Assembly: GCA_965199665.1 (NCBI GenBank)
Contig: OZ241208.1
Location: 1,922,001-1,986,000, forward strand
Direction of reading: 5' to 3'
Length of the DNA: 64,000 bases
From: JAVVHH01 sp965199665
GTDB lineage: Bacteria > Pseudomonadota > Alphaproteobacteria > Acetobacterales > Acetobacteraceae
Part shown: positions 23,068-30,492 of the stretch, piece after piece
Layout: each line of letters begins with the position of its first letter
Numbering within the stretch: the first letter of the stretch is position 1
Program-made: the position numbers and the translations under genes
Notes under the pieces: generated by a model
Told to the model about the DNA's origin: nothing
Database searches by the model: none
The model's input: the letters and a program-made list of their open reading frames with translations, nothing else

Positions 23068-23340
23068 TTGAATCAACCACCTCGGGTAACGCCCGAACAG
23101 CTTCGGCGGGCACGACATTCTCTGGGGTGGTCGCTGGAGCGATTGGCTTTCTGGAGTGATACGAGCGCGACGTTCATCGCCACATACGAAAACGAGGGTA
23201 GGGTTACGAGGGTCCCATTCCGCCAAGCTTCATTCGACGCTCTAGCAGCTCCACGCACAATGCTTGAGGCAGCCGGCGTCGAGTTCGTCGATGAAAACGG
23301 TGGCGGGCCGGGTGTACGGCTACGGAATGCGGTCGCATGA
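23068..23340 (+). CDS. Small HTH regulator (second of tandem pair)
   Basis: The 90-aa product begins at TTG with TAGGAG 7 bases upstream. HTH: EQLRRARHSLGWSLERLAFW; tail: EAAGVEFVDENGGGPGVRLR. Its stop overlaps the ATG of an exported-protein gene (ATGA), linking the regulators to three successive genes for secreted proteins. Confidence 0.72.
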   Translation: MNQPPRVTPEQLRRARHSLGWSLERLAFWSDTSATFIATYENEGRVTRVPFRQASFDALAAPRTMLEAAGVEFVDENGGGPGVRLRNAVA

Positions 23341-23681
23341 TCAGGCAATGGGGTTTGGCAGGGATGCTGGTGCTCACAGCTTGCTGGCCGACAGCGGCAC
23401 AACGCGCGCCGATGTCATGGGAGAAGTTCGACTACACTCGCTCTTTCCACCTGGCGCCTTGGGCTTTGGTTTGTCGGACGATTGACCAGGCTGAAGCCGC
23501 CGGCCGCCGAGAGGATGAGAAGGGCCCAGGGTGCAGAAAACCCCCACAGGGCGCGCACATCCAGGTCACCTGGCTTCGCCGTGGTGAAGGTGAGAATGAG
23601 CGGTATCAACTCGTCCGCGGTCGGATGAGGGGACGTGAATTTACAGGCTGGACATTAGCCGCAGACCTGATCAACGAATGA
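23337..23681 (+). CDS. Exported (possibly lipoprotein) hypothetical protein
   Basis: The 114-aa protein has an N-terminal hydrophobic signal (GLAGMLVLTACWPTAAQ) with LTAC that could be a lipobox, then a soluble domain (APWALVCRTIDQAEAAGR, VTWLRRGEGENERYQLVRGR). It overlaps genes on both sides by 4 bases. Role unknown; likely periplasmic. Confidence 0.65.
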   Translation: MIRQWGLAGMLVLTACWPTAAQRAPMSWEKFDYTRSFHLAPWALVCRTIDQAEAAGRREDEKGPGCRKPPQGAHIQVTWLRRGEGENERYQLVRGRMRGREFTGWTLAADLINE

Positions 23682-24076
23682 AGACCGTAACGTCCGTTTG
23701 CCTGGCGCTACTGATAATTGTCTCCATGCGTTCAGCGTCGGCGGAGGTGCTGTTCGTTCAGGATGCTCAGCACCAAACGGTTCGTGTCTGGCGACTTACG
23801 GACCCAAGTTCCGACTGTGGATACGTGAGCTTTTCGGGAATCATTGCGCAACGCGCCTTCGCTAAAGATGGACTATCGCCCGTGTCGTTCATCCTTGAGT
23901 CGAGCGATGGGACGAGATCGTTCATCAATGTATTCGTTCCAAAGATCGCAGATCGCTTTTCACAAGGCGCCATAATGAGCGGTTTGCAGCGACTATTGCG
24001 TGTGGGTCGTCAGGCGACCGGCCGAGTCCAGACCTGTGGATCTGGACCGGTTCTCACCCTGGATCTGCTGCAGTGA
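23678..24076 (+). CDS. Secreted hypothetical protein
   Basis: The 132-aa product has a signal peptide (VCLALLIIVSMRSASAE) and a beta-rich mature part with two cysteines (SSDCGYVSFSG, QTCGSG). It starts by ATGA overlap with the previous gene. It is the second of three consecutive exported proteins, the third of which is split by the transposon. Confidence 0.65.
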   Translation: MKTVTSVCLALLIIVSMRSASAEVLFVQDAQHQTVRVWRLTDPSSDCGYVSFSGIIAQRAFAKDGLSPVSFILESSDGTRSFINVFVPKIADRFSQGAIMSGLQRLLRVGRQATGRVQTCGSGPVLTLDLLQ

Positions 24077-24129
24077 GGCTCCTAACGGCATGAAAAGGCG
24101 CAGCCTGGTCTCCGCCGAGGTCGGGCAAT

Positions 24130-24304
24130 ATGCATAGCAGATTGAAGCGGCCACTGATCCTGGCAGCAGCGATTCTTACCTTGGCTGTTCCCGGGGGTGC
24201 CGAGGAAGTTTCCGTCTACGGTGTGAAGCTCTCCCCGATGAGCGGCGGCGGCTTCCGACCTGCCGGATACGATTTTGTTTGTTACGGCTTAGATAAAGAC
24301 GGCC
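24130..24304 (+). pseudogene. 5' part of a secreted-protein gene split by the IS1182-type transposon
   Basis: The frame has a signal peptide (LILAAAILTLAVPGGAE) and continues GYDFVCYGLDKDG until the transposon begins at 24305. Joining 24130-24304 to 32821-33041 keeps the frame open and gives about 131 residues with repeated CWNG motifs in the second half. The 61-aa frame still present ends inside the transposon end. Confidence 0.85.
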
Positions 24305-24381
24305 GGGGCTGTTGAAAAAGGCTGCCCTCCTTGGAGGCCATCCTGCCTATCGTCGGTCCAAGCGGGTCGGGAGCGGCGGCG

Positions 24382-25806
24382 ATGATGGGCGAACAACGGC
24401 AGGGCGGTAAAGACGCAAGCTGGCGGGCTCTGGCTGCAAGCGTTCCTGCCGATCACATCTTGCGCCGGATCGACCGTCTCCTCGACCTTGCCGAGCTGCG
24501 CGATGCGCTGGCGCCGCACTACAGCCAGCAGGGGCGTCCTTCGATCGCGCCGGAGCTGCTGATCCGAATGGCGGTCATCGGCCGCCTCTACGCCATCACG
24601 TCGGAGCGCCGGCTATGCGAGGAGGTCCGCTTCAACCTCGCCTACCGCTGGTTCTGCCGGCTCCCCCTCGGTGCCCGCGTCCCGCACCACTCGACCTTCA
24701 GCAAAAACCGCCATGGCCGTTTCCGCGACGCCGGCATTTTCCGACTGCTGTTCGAGCAGACCGTCCGGCGCTGCATGGAAGCGGGGTTGGTTGGCGGCAA
24801 GGACGCGGCGATCGACGCCTCGTTCGTCGCGGCCGACGCGAGCTGGCAACACAAGATGCGCGATGGCGACTTGGACGTGCCACAGCTCGCGCGCCCGGTG
24901 CGGGAATGGCTGGCCGATCAGGCGACCTCTCCGCCGCAGGAGCATGGTGTGCCCCGTGGCGAACCCGCCGTCGTCTCGCGGACCGATCCCGCTGCGGCCT
25001 GGGCGGCGCGTACCGCCAAGGGGCGGTTCGGCTACGCCTTCAACGTGATGGTCGATACGCCGGGTGGTGTTGCGATGGAGGTGGAGGCAAGCCCGGCCCG
25101 GTTCGCGGCCGAGGTGGACGCCGGCCGGGTCATGCTCGCGCGTGCCGGCGACCGGCATGGCTACCGGCCCAAGAGGGTCGCAGCCGATACAGCCTATGGC
25201 AGCGGCGCCTTTCTCGCCTTCGTCCATGGTCGCGGCACGGTACCGCATATCCCGGTTCTGGAACGCTCCGAGCAGACCAAGGGCATGTTTCCTCGTGCAG
25301 CCTTTCGCTACGAGCGTGAGCAGGACCGCTATATCTGCCCGGCCAGCAAGGTGCTGCGCTTTGCCGGCATGGACCAGAAAGCCGGTGTCCGCCGATACAG
25401 TGCCGCACCGCCTGATTGTCGTACGTGTGACCTGAAACCAAAATGCGCCTCCGGCGCCATGCGATCGGTGACGCACAGCCAGCATGAGGACGTACGCGAG
25501 CTGGTACGAGTGGAGATGCAGAAACCGCTGTTCAAGCGGTCCATGCGGCTACGCCGGGGCATCGAGCGCGTGTTCGCGGATGCCAAGGGTAAGCGCGGCT
25601 TGGCACGTCTGCACCTTCGTGGGCTACGCGGCGCCGAGGAGGAGTTCCTGCTGGGCGCTGCTGTCGCCAACCTGGTGCTGCTTGCCCGTCCGGCCGATTG
25701 GACTGTACGGTCGCGGCGAGCGCCCTCGATGCCGCCACGGATCGACCGCATGGCGCGCATCAGCCGAAGTCGGTTCGAGCGGTCGTGTCACGCAGCAATT
25801 TCCTGA
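24382..25806 (+). CDS. IS1182 family transposase
   Basis: The protein of about 474 aa starts at MMGEQRQGG, as other IS1182 transposases do. DUF772-type N-terminus: GRPSIAPELLIRMAVIGRLY, RRLCEEVRFNLAYRWFCRLP, VPHHSTFSKNRHGRF. DDE catalytic domain: AAIDASFVAADAS, RVAADTAYGSGAF and RRGIERVFADAKGKRGL. A Cys-rich CRTCDLKPKC stretch precedes the last block. It is intact, so the 8.5-kb element may still move. The earlier TTG at 24331 would put 17 residues over the end sequence and is not preferred. Confidence 0.93.
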   Translation: MMGEQRQGGKDASWRALAASVPADHILRRIDRLLDLAELRDALAPHYSQQGRPSIAPELLIRMAVIGRLYAITSERRLCEEVRFNLAYRWFCRLPLGARVPHHSTFSKNRHGRFRDAGIFRLLFEQTVRRCMEAGLVGGKDAAIDASFVAADASWQHKMRDGDLDVPQLARPVREWLADQATSPPQEHGVPRGEPAVVSRTDPAAAWAARTAKGRFGYAFNVMVDTPGGVAMEVEASPARFAAEVDAGRVMLARAGDRHGYRPKRVAADTAYGSGAFLAFVHGRGTVPHIPVLERSEQTKGMFPRAAFRYEREQDRYICPASKVLRFAGMDQKAGVRRYSAAPPDCRTCDLKPKCASGAMRSVTHSQHEDVRELVRVEMQKPLFKRSMRLRRGIERVFADAKGKRGLARLHLRGLRGAEEEFLLGAAVANLVLLARPADWTVRSRRAPSMPPRIDRMARISRSRFERSCHAAIS

Positions 25807-25809
25807 CAC

Positions 25810-25820
25810 GGGGGGGGGGG
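25810..25820. repeat. G11 homopolymer
   Basis: Eleven G residues follow the transposase stop and precede the resolvase module, probably marking the junction between the IS part and the cargo. Confidence 0.7.
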
Positions 25821-25826
25821 GCCGGA

Positions 25827-26393
25827 TCAGGCCGGCTCCCGTTCATTCGCCGGGAAGTGGCGGTAGAAGGTCGAGAGGCCGACTTGCAGCAGCTTGGCCA
25901 CCTTGGCGGGCTTGTCCCCCGCCGCGAGCAGCTTGCGTGCCGTGTCGAGCTTGTCGGGTGTCAGGGCCGACTTTCGGCCGCTGCCGATCCCACCCTTTTT
26001 GCGAGCTGCCGCCAAGCCGGCGATCGTCCTCTCCTTGATCAGCTCGCGCTCCATTTCGGCCACCGATGCGAGAATATGGAACAGGAGGCGGCCCGAGGCC
26101 GTGGACGTGTCGAACCCGTCCGTCAGGGACCGGAAGTCGACCTTCCGCGCCGACAGGTCGGCCGCCAGGGAGATGAGGCCCTGGATGGAGCGGCCAAGCC
26201 GATCGAGCTTCCAGACCACGATGCAGTCGCCAGCCCGCGCGAAGTGCAGGGCTTCCGCCAGCCCCGGCCGATCGGCTTTCGCCCCGCTCGCCTTATCGGT
26301 GAATAGCTTTTCGCACCCGGCCTTGGTCAGGGTGTCAATTTGCAACGCCAGCTCCTGATCGACCGTCGAGACACGCGCGTAACCGATCAGCAT
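25827..26393 (-). CDS. Resolvase (Tn3/Hin-type serine recombinase)
   Basis: The 188-aa protein has MLIGYARVSTVDQELALQID with the catalytic serine near position 9, KLDRLGRSIQGLISLAADL and EMERELIKERTIAGLAAARK. The C-terminal HTH (RKLLAAGDKPAKVAKLLQVG, STFYRHF) is complete. Length is typical. It is convergent with the IS1182 transposase and probably resolves cointegrates of the transposon through a site just upstream of it. Confidence 0.92.
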   Translation of the reverse strand: MLIGYARVSTVDQELALQIDTLTKAGCEKLFTDKASGAKADRPGLAEALHFARAGDCIVVWKLDRLGRSIQGLISLAADLSARKVDFRSLTDGFDTSTASGRLLFHILASVAEMERELIKERTIAGLAAARKKGGIGSGRKSALTPDKLDTARKLLAAGDKPAKVAKLLQVGLSTFYRHFPANEREPA

Positions 26394-26545
26394 CTTTCCC
26401 GTTTTCCCATCGATTTCGGCGATTTCGGGAATTCTAAATCGGGAACAGATTTCGGGAAAGGAAAACCTGCCTCTGGTGTAGCGGCACGGCCAACGTCAGC
26501 TTTCCCGTTGGACGTTCCTTTGTGAGAAGGACCGGCAGGCAGGAC
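26394..26545. other. Candidate resolution (res) site
   Basis: The AT-rich region directly upstream of the resolvase contains repeated TTTCCCG and CGGGAAA elements (about 26396-26460) and the pair AACGTC and GACGTT around CTTTCCCGTTG (about 26491-26515). Inverted sites next to the resolvase start are the usual layout of res. Confidence 0.45.
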
Positions 26546-26559
26546 ACGCTTAAAGGCAG

Positions 26560-27084
26560 TCACTCACCCTGTTCGGCGAGCTTTCCAGAAGTAGCTATTG
26601 ATGCTGGTCCCGCCGTTGCGCCTTGGTTGAGTGCCACCAGCAGCGCCTCGAGTGTCCTGCAAACCTCGTTCACCCGCGAGGTGGTGAGGCCCTGTCCCAA
26701 AGCTGCCGCCCAAGGACGCTGAAGTTCCATCGAGTGCTCAAACAGCTCGCAGCCACGTATCGTCAGCTCGATCAACTGCGCTCGCTTGTGCCGCGGATTG
26801 GCGCGGAATCCGACGATACCTTCGGCTTCTAGTTCGTTCGCGATCCGCTGCACACCCTGCCGCGTGACACCCATTTTCCGAGCTAGTTGAGCTACAGATA
26901 GAGGCTCCTCCTGATCCGCAATGCCGCCAAGCAGCTGCCAGCGGGCGCTGGTTAGACCTAGCTCGCCCACCACCCGATCGCCTGCGGCGAGCAGCGCACC
27001 GTTCAGTCGAAAAATATGCAGGATCAAATCGGTAACAGCCTCGGATGAGGCGGGATCGGGACCGTCACCGATAGAACATGTCAT
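26560..27084 (-). CDS. MarR family transcriptional regulator
   Basis: A winged-helix MarR protein: ALLAAGDRVVGELGLTSARW, VAQLARKMGVTRQGVQRIAN (recognition helix) and FRANPRHKRAQLIELT (wing). ATG 27084 gives 174 aa; upstream in-frame starts to 27147 would overlap the operators. It is divergent from the monooxygenase-like gene at 27161, and two TGACA-N6-TGTCA-type sites lie between them, so it most likely represses both. Confidence 0.88.
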   Translation of the reverse strand: MTCSIGDGPDPASSEAVTDLILHIFRLNGALLAAGDRVVGELGLTSARWQLLGGIADQEEPLSVAQLARKMGVTRQGVQRIANELEAEGIVGFRANPRHKRAQLIELTIRGCELFEHSMELQRPWAAALGQGLTTSRVNEVCRTLEALLVALNQGATAGPASIATSGKLAEQGE

Positions 27085-27103
27085 AGCCACCAACAAAGCA
27101 CAT

Positions 27104-27146
27104 TGACAATATGCTGTCGAGTAATCACTTTGACAGCAGGTTGTCA
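27104..27146. promoter_or_regulatory. Two MarR-type operator palindromes
   Basis: TGACA-ATATGC-TGTCG (27104-27119) and TGACA-GCAGGT-TGTCA (27131-27146) lie in the divergent intergenic region. The second is a perfect 5-bp inverted repeat with 6-bp spacer. Confidence 0.65.
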
Positions 27147-27160
27147 TAGGAGTTTACGTT

Positions 27161-27529
27161 GTGCAGATGAAGCCGCTCGATCCCGCCTTCCCTATCCAGC
27201 AACAGCTTGAGCTACCCGATGAGGGGCCAGTGGTGCTGGCCAACCTTTTTACCCTTGATGCTGCCGACGAGGCCGCCTTCCTCAAAGCTTGGGCCGTTGA
27301 CGCCGCCTATATGAAGGCTCGACCGGGCTTCATCTCGTCCCAACTGCACCGGGCATTGGGCAGCAGCCCAGCTTACCTGAACAACGCGGTATGGGAGACG
27401 CTGGACGCGTTTCGCGCCGCCTTTGGAGATCCAAGCTTCCAAGCCAAGCTGGCCGACTATCCGGCGAGCGTGGTGATTGCGCCTCACCTGTTCCATCGCG
27501 TTGCCGTGACAGGCATCTGCACCGCCTGA
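27161..27529 (+). CDS. Antibiotic biosynthesis monooxygenase (ABM) domain protein
   Basis: The 122-aa protein has VVLANLFTLDAADEAAFLKA, KARPGFISSQLHRALG and AYLNNAVWETLDAFRAAF, the usual beta-alpha-beta pattern of ABM/heme-degrading-like dimers that often oxidise quinols or aromatic compounds. Start is GTG 27161, 8 bases after AGGAG. It is controlled by the divergent MarR. The substrate is unknown; an aromatic or reactive compound is likely given the neighbours. Confidence 0.8.
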   Translation: MQMKPLDPAFPIQQQLELPDEGPVVLANLFTLDAADEAAFLKAWAVDAAYMKARPGFISSQLHRALGSSPAYLNNAVWETLDAFRAAFGDPSFQAKLADYPASVVIAPHLFHRVAVTGICTA

Positions 27530-27632
27530 TCGCTACCAAGCAGAGTGGAGGGGACCGGCAGCTACCCCGGTCTCCTCTTCCTCTAAGCCGTCACGGCTCG
27601 ACGCCAGGGTCTTCCCGTTTTTCGATCCTCAA

Positions 27633-27719
27633 TCAGGAAGGCCGGCGGGGATCGAGCCGTCGCCACGCCGCGACCACGTCCGGCGTGCCTATATGCTCCT
27701 CGGTCGCGATCACGCGCAT
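27633..27719 (-). pseudogene. N-terminal fragment of an amidohydrolase gene
   Basis: MRVIATEEHIGTPDVVAAWR is the start of amidohydrolase-2 family decarboxylases (family MRVIATEEHFxxP). The frame stops after 28 codons. It begins 3 bp after the stop of the dihydroxyphthalate decarboxylase-like gene, so it was the next gene of that operon before a deletion removed the rest. Confidence 0.6.
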
Positions 27720-27722
27720 GGC

Positions 27723-28721
27723 TCAGTCCTCCAGCAGGTAGGGGACGAACACCTCCTCGATCGTCCAGCGCCGCTTCGAGAGGCCCTGCTCATGGTGATA
27801 GCGCAGGAAGGCATCGAGCGCGGCGCGGTTGCGCTTGACCCCATAGGGCCACCAGTCGTCACCCAGCACCTTGCGGTTCTCGGCGATCAACGCGGAGAGC
27901 CAAGGGATCATCACGGTCATGTTGTTGAAGGTCATGCCCTTCACGAGCTTCTGCTCGCATACGGCCTTGGCCTGCTTGAAGCCTTCGTAGACCGCTTTCA
28001 CGACCTGCGGTTCGTGTTCAGCCAGCTCGCGCTTGACCACGATCATGTGCATCATCGGGAAGATGCCGGTGCGGGCAAAATAGTCGCGCTCGACGTCGAC
28101 GGAGTTCTCGAATAGGCGGCCGACTGCCGGGTCGCCCTTCAGGTACGCCTCGGGCGCATCGGCCGAGATCAGTGCATCGATCTCGCCGGTGCGCAGCAGC
28201 TCGCCCAGATCGACGTCGGCGCCGGCTTGCTCGACCTCCATGCCCGCCGGGTGCGGCTGCGGGATCCAGTCGATGGGCTTCAGCGGAAAATCGATGCCTC
28301 CGACCAGCCAGCGCGACTGCTCGGGCTTCACGCCATACTCGTCGGACAGGATGCCCTTGGGCCAGACACCGGCATCGTGGCCGTACATGGCAAGCTCGCC
28401 GATCCGCTTTCCAGCGAGGTCCTGCGGCTTCTCGATCCCGGCGCGCTTGTTGATGTAGATCGCCGAGTGACGAAACATGTGCAGGGTGAAGACGGGGATC
28501 GCCAAGAACGGCGGCTCGTCAAAATCCATAGTGCGCAGGAAGTAGGAAAAGCCGAGGTCGGAGACGTCGTAGGCGCGATCCTTGACCATGGCCTCGAACA
28601 CGTCGGTGACGATCCGCCCGTTGTGGTAGGTGGCGTCCACGCCCTCGATCTTGACGGTGCCGTCGCGCAGCGCCTCGGCGCGATCGTAGTTCCAGAAGGC
28701 AATATCGAGCTTGCAGGTCAT
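27723..28721 (-). CDS. 4,5-dihydroxyphthalate decarboxylase-like protein (periplasmic-binding fold)
   Basis: The 332-aa protein has KLDIAFWNYDRAEALRDGTV, VSDLGFSYFLRTM, FRHSAIYINKRAGIEKPQDL, GKRIGELAMYGHDAGVW and DALISADAPEAYL, the pattern of Pht5-like proteins and NMT1/THI5-like binding folds. No signal peptide is present, which favours a cytoplasmic enzyme over an ABC binding protein. A truncated amidohydrolase followed it. A MarR gene is divergent at 28800. It suggests degradation of an aromatic acid, but the substrate cannot be read from sequence. Confidence 0.8.
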   Translation of the reverse strand: MTCKLDIAFWNYDRAEALRDGTVKIEGVDATYHNGRIVTDVFEAMVKDRAYDVSDLGFSYFLRTMDFDEPPFLAIPVFTLHMFRHSAIYINKRAGIEKPQDLAGKRIGELAMYGHDAGVWPKGILSDEYGVKPEQSRWLVGGIDFPLKPIDWIPQPHPAGMEVEQAGADVDLGELLRTGEIDALISADAPEAYLKGDPAVGRLFENSVDVERDYFARTGIFPMMHMIVVKRELAEHEPQVVKAVYEGFKQAKAVCEQKLVKGMTFNNMTVMIPWLSALIAENRKVLGDDWWPYGVKRNRAALDAFLRYHHEQGLSKRRWTIEEVFVPYLLED

Positions 28722-28799
28722 GGCTCATTCTCCTCGAAGCATAAACGCATTTACACTATCGAGGTTCCGACTTCCCTCCTTCGATCCTAAACTGGTTGC

Positions 28800-29285
28800 A
28801 TGTCCATCGACCGCGCCGAACTTCACGACATGTTCGCGACCGCGTCGCTGGGGTCGCCGCGCCACGCGATCGGCTTTGTCCTGTGGCGGGTGACCCACCG
28901 CTATGAACGGGAGCTGGAGCAGGCATTGCGCCCGCTCGACCTGACCCACCTCCAGTTCACCCTGCTGGCGCTGGTGGCTTGGACGCAGAAACAAGGCGGC
29001 ATGCCGAGCCAAGCGGAACTCGCCCGGGCCGGCGACATCCATGTCATGCAGGTGTCCAAGGTGCTGAAGGCGCTGGAAGCCAAGGCACTAATCGTCCGAT
29101 CGGTTGCGGAAAGGAACTCCACCGCCAAAAGCGTGACGCTTAGCGTCGAAGGGATGGAACGGCTTCGTATGGCGTTCCCGATTGCCATCGACGTGCAGCA
29201 CCGACTGTTCGGCGAGGCAGGGCGGCCAGGAGGAGCCTTGTTGACGGGGTTGATCGACGTGGAAGTAGCCAACAACCAGCGATGA
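28800..29285 (+). CDS. MarR family transcriptional regulator
   Basis: The 161-aa protein has FVLWRVTHRYERELEQALRP, SQAELARAGDIHVMQVSKVL and RSVAERNSTAKSVTLSVEG (wing). It is divergent from the decarboxylase-like gene, which it likely controls; the 78-bp intergenic region is AT-richer and holds the promoters. It belongs to the transposon cargo. Confidence 0.88.
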   Translation: MSIDRAELHDMFATASLGSPRHAIGFVLWRVTHRYERELEQALRPLDLTHLQFTLLALVAWTQKQGGMPSQAELARAGDIHVMQVSKVLKALEAKALIVRSVAERNSTAKSVTLSVEGMERLRMAFPIAIDVQHRLFGEAGRPGGALLTGLIDVEVANNQR

Positions 29286-29437
29286 GGCCCTTTCCCGATT
29301 GACCATCGATTCCGAGAACGCCGGCACATGCCCGGCCGCCCTTCGTTTACGGGAATGCGTGATCAGCCGGTATCGACACAAAGCGGTCATCCGCAGAGCA
29401 GGCGGTGGAACACAGCAGTGCTGCGGATCGGTGCTGA

Positions 29438-30286
29438 TCAAGGCAATTCACCCAAGAGGTCGTGCATTGTCTCGATCTCGGCCAGACGGCGGCGGCCAGA
29501 GCGCCCGCTCAATTCGAGCACCCGCGTGGCCAGGAAGTGCGCGAGGCCGATTACCGCGACATGGTTGTCGAGCGCGCTGGCGGCCTTGGCCTGGCAGCGC
29601 ACCAGCCAGGTCGCCGGGCCGGGGTCGTCGACGGTCTCGTCCGTCACGCAGAGCACCTCCGCGCCGGATTTGACGGCGCTGGCGATCAGCAGCGCGGAGG
29701 CTGGCAGAGAGCGGCGAAGTGCGAACACGACCAGCATGTCACCCTTGCGGATGCTGACTGCATACTCGGCGATCGTTTCTCCCGACGTCGGGAGCAGGAT
29801 GCTGGTTTCGAGCACGCGGAACACCTGCCAGCGCAGGTAGGCGGCGAAGGAGTAGTTGTTCCGGAACCCGGCAAACCATACCCGGTTGGCCGCGATCATG
29901 GCATGGGCGATGCGGTCCAGCATGTCTTCGGACAGCCCGGCGTAGGTCTCGGACAAGTTCTGCATGCTGAGTTCGAGATGCGCACGCAGCGTGCCTGCCG
30001 TCTTGCCCTCTGCCCCGAGAAGCAGCAGCGGCGATCCCGATTTCTGTTCGAGCCGGACCTGTCGCCGGGCGTCCCCGTAGCTCTCATATCCCAGTTTCCG
30101 GATAAACCGGGTGACCGCGGCATTGGACACCCGGGCCGCGGCGGCGAGTTCGGTTGCCGTGTACGACGGCAGTTCGCCCGGGAAGTCGAGCAGGAACTCG
30201 GCAAGCCGACGTTCAGTCGGCGGTAGGTCGTCTAGCAGGCGGGTAACCCGCGTCACCAGCGACCCCGCACCAGGGGCAACGGCCAT
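29438..30286 (-). CDS. MurR/RpiR family transcriptional regulator with SIS domain
   Basis: The 282-aa protein has an N-terminal HTH_6 domain (LPPTERRLAEFLLDFPGELP, VSNAAVTRFIRKLGYESYGD) and a SIS domain (VWFAGFRNNYSFAAYLRWQV, SIRKGDMLVVFALRRSLPAS, CVTDE). SIS domains bind phosphosugars or similar effectors. It is divergent from the MFS transporter gene at 30493 and likely regulates it with the racemase-like gene. Confidence 0.88.
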   Translation of the reverse strand: MAVAPGAGSLVTRVTRLLDDLPPTERRLAEFLLDFPGELPSYTATELAAAARVSNAAVTRFIRKLGYESYGDARRQVRLEQKSGSPLLLLGAEGKTAGTLRAHLELSMQNLSETYAGLSEDMLDRIAHAMIAANRVWFAGFRNNYSFAAYLRWQVFRVLETSILLPTSGETIAEYAVSIRKGDMLVVFALRRSLPASALLIASAVKSGAEVLCVTDETVDDPGPATWLVRCQAKAASALDNHVAVIGLAHFLATRVLELSGRSGRRRLAEIETMHDLLGELP

Positions 30287-30492
30287 ATCTGTTCCAGATC
30301 GCTTGTGAGTTTGTAGGTTGGGCTATCGGCGACCCATACCCGATCCTGCCCTCGGCCGGAAAATCGGACGTCTTGCCTCCTCAAGCCTCTGCGGTGCTGG
30401 CACGGATGCTGCATGCAAAGTATTTTGCAGAACGTGGCTGATGGAATTTAGCTATCGGCACGTGCGTGTTCCAGCCTCGAAGGGGAAGACAG

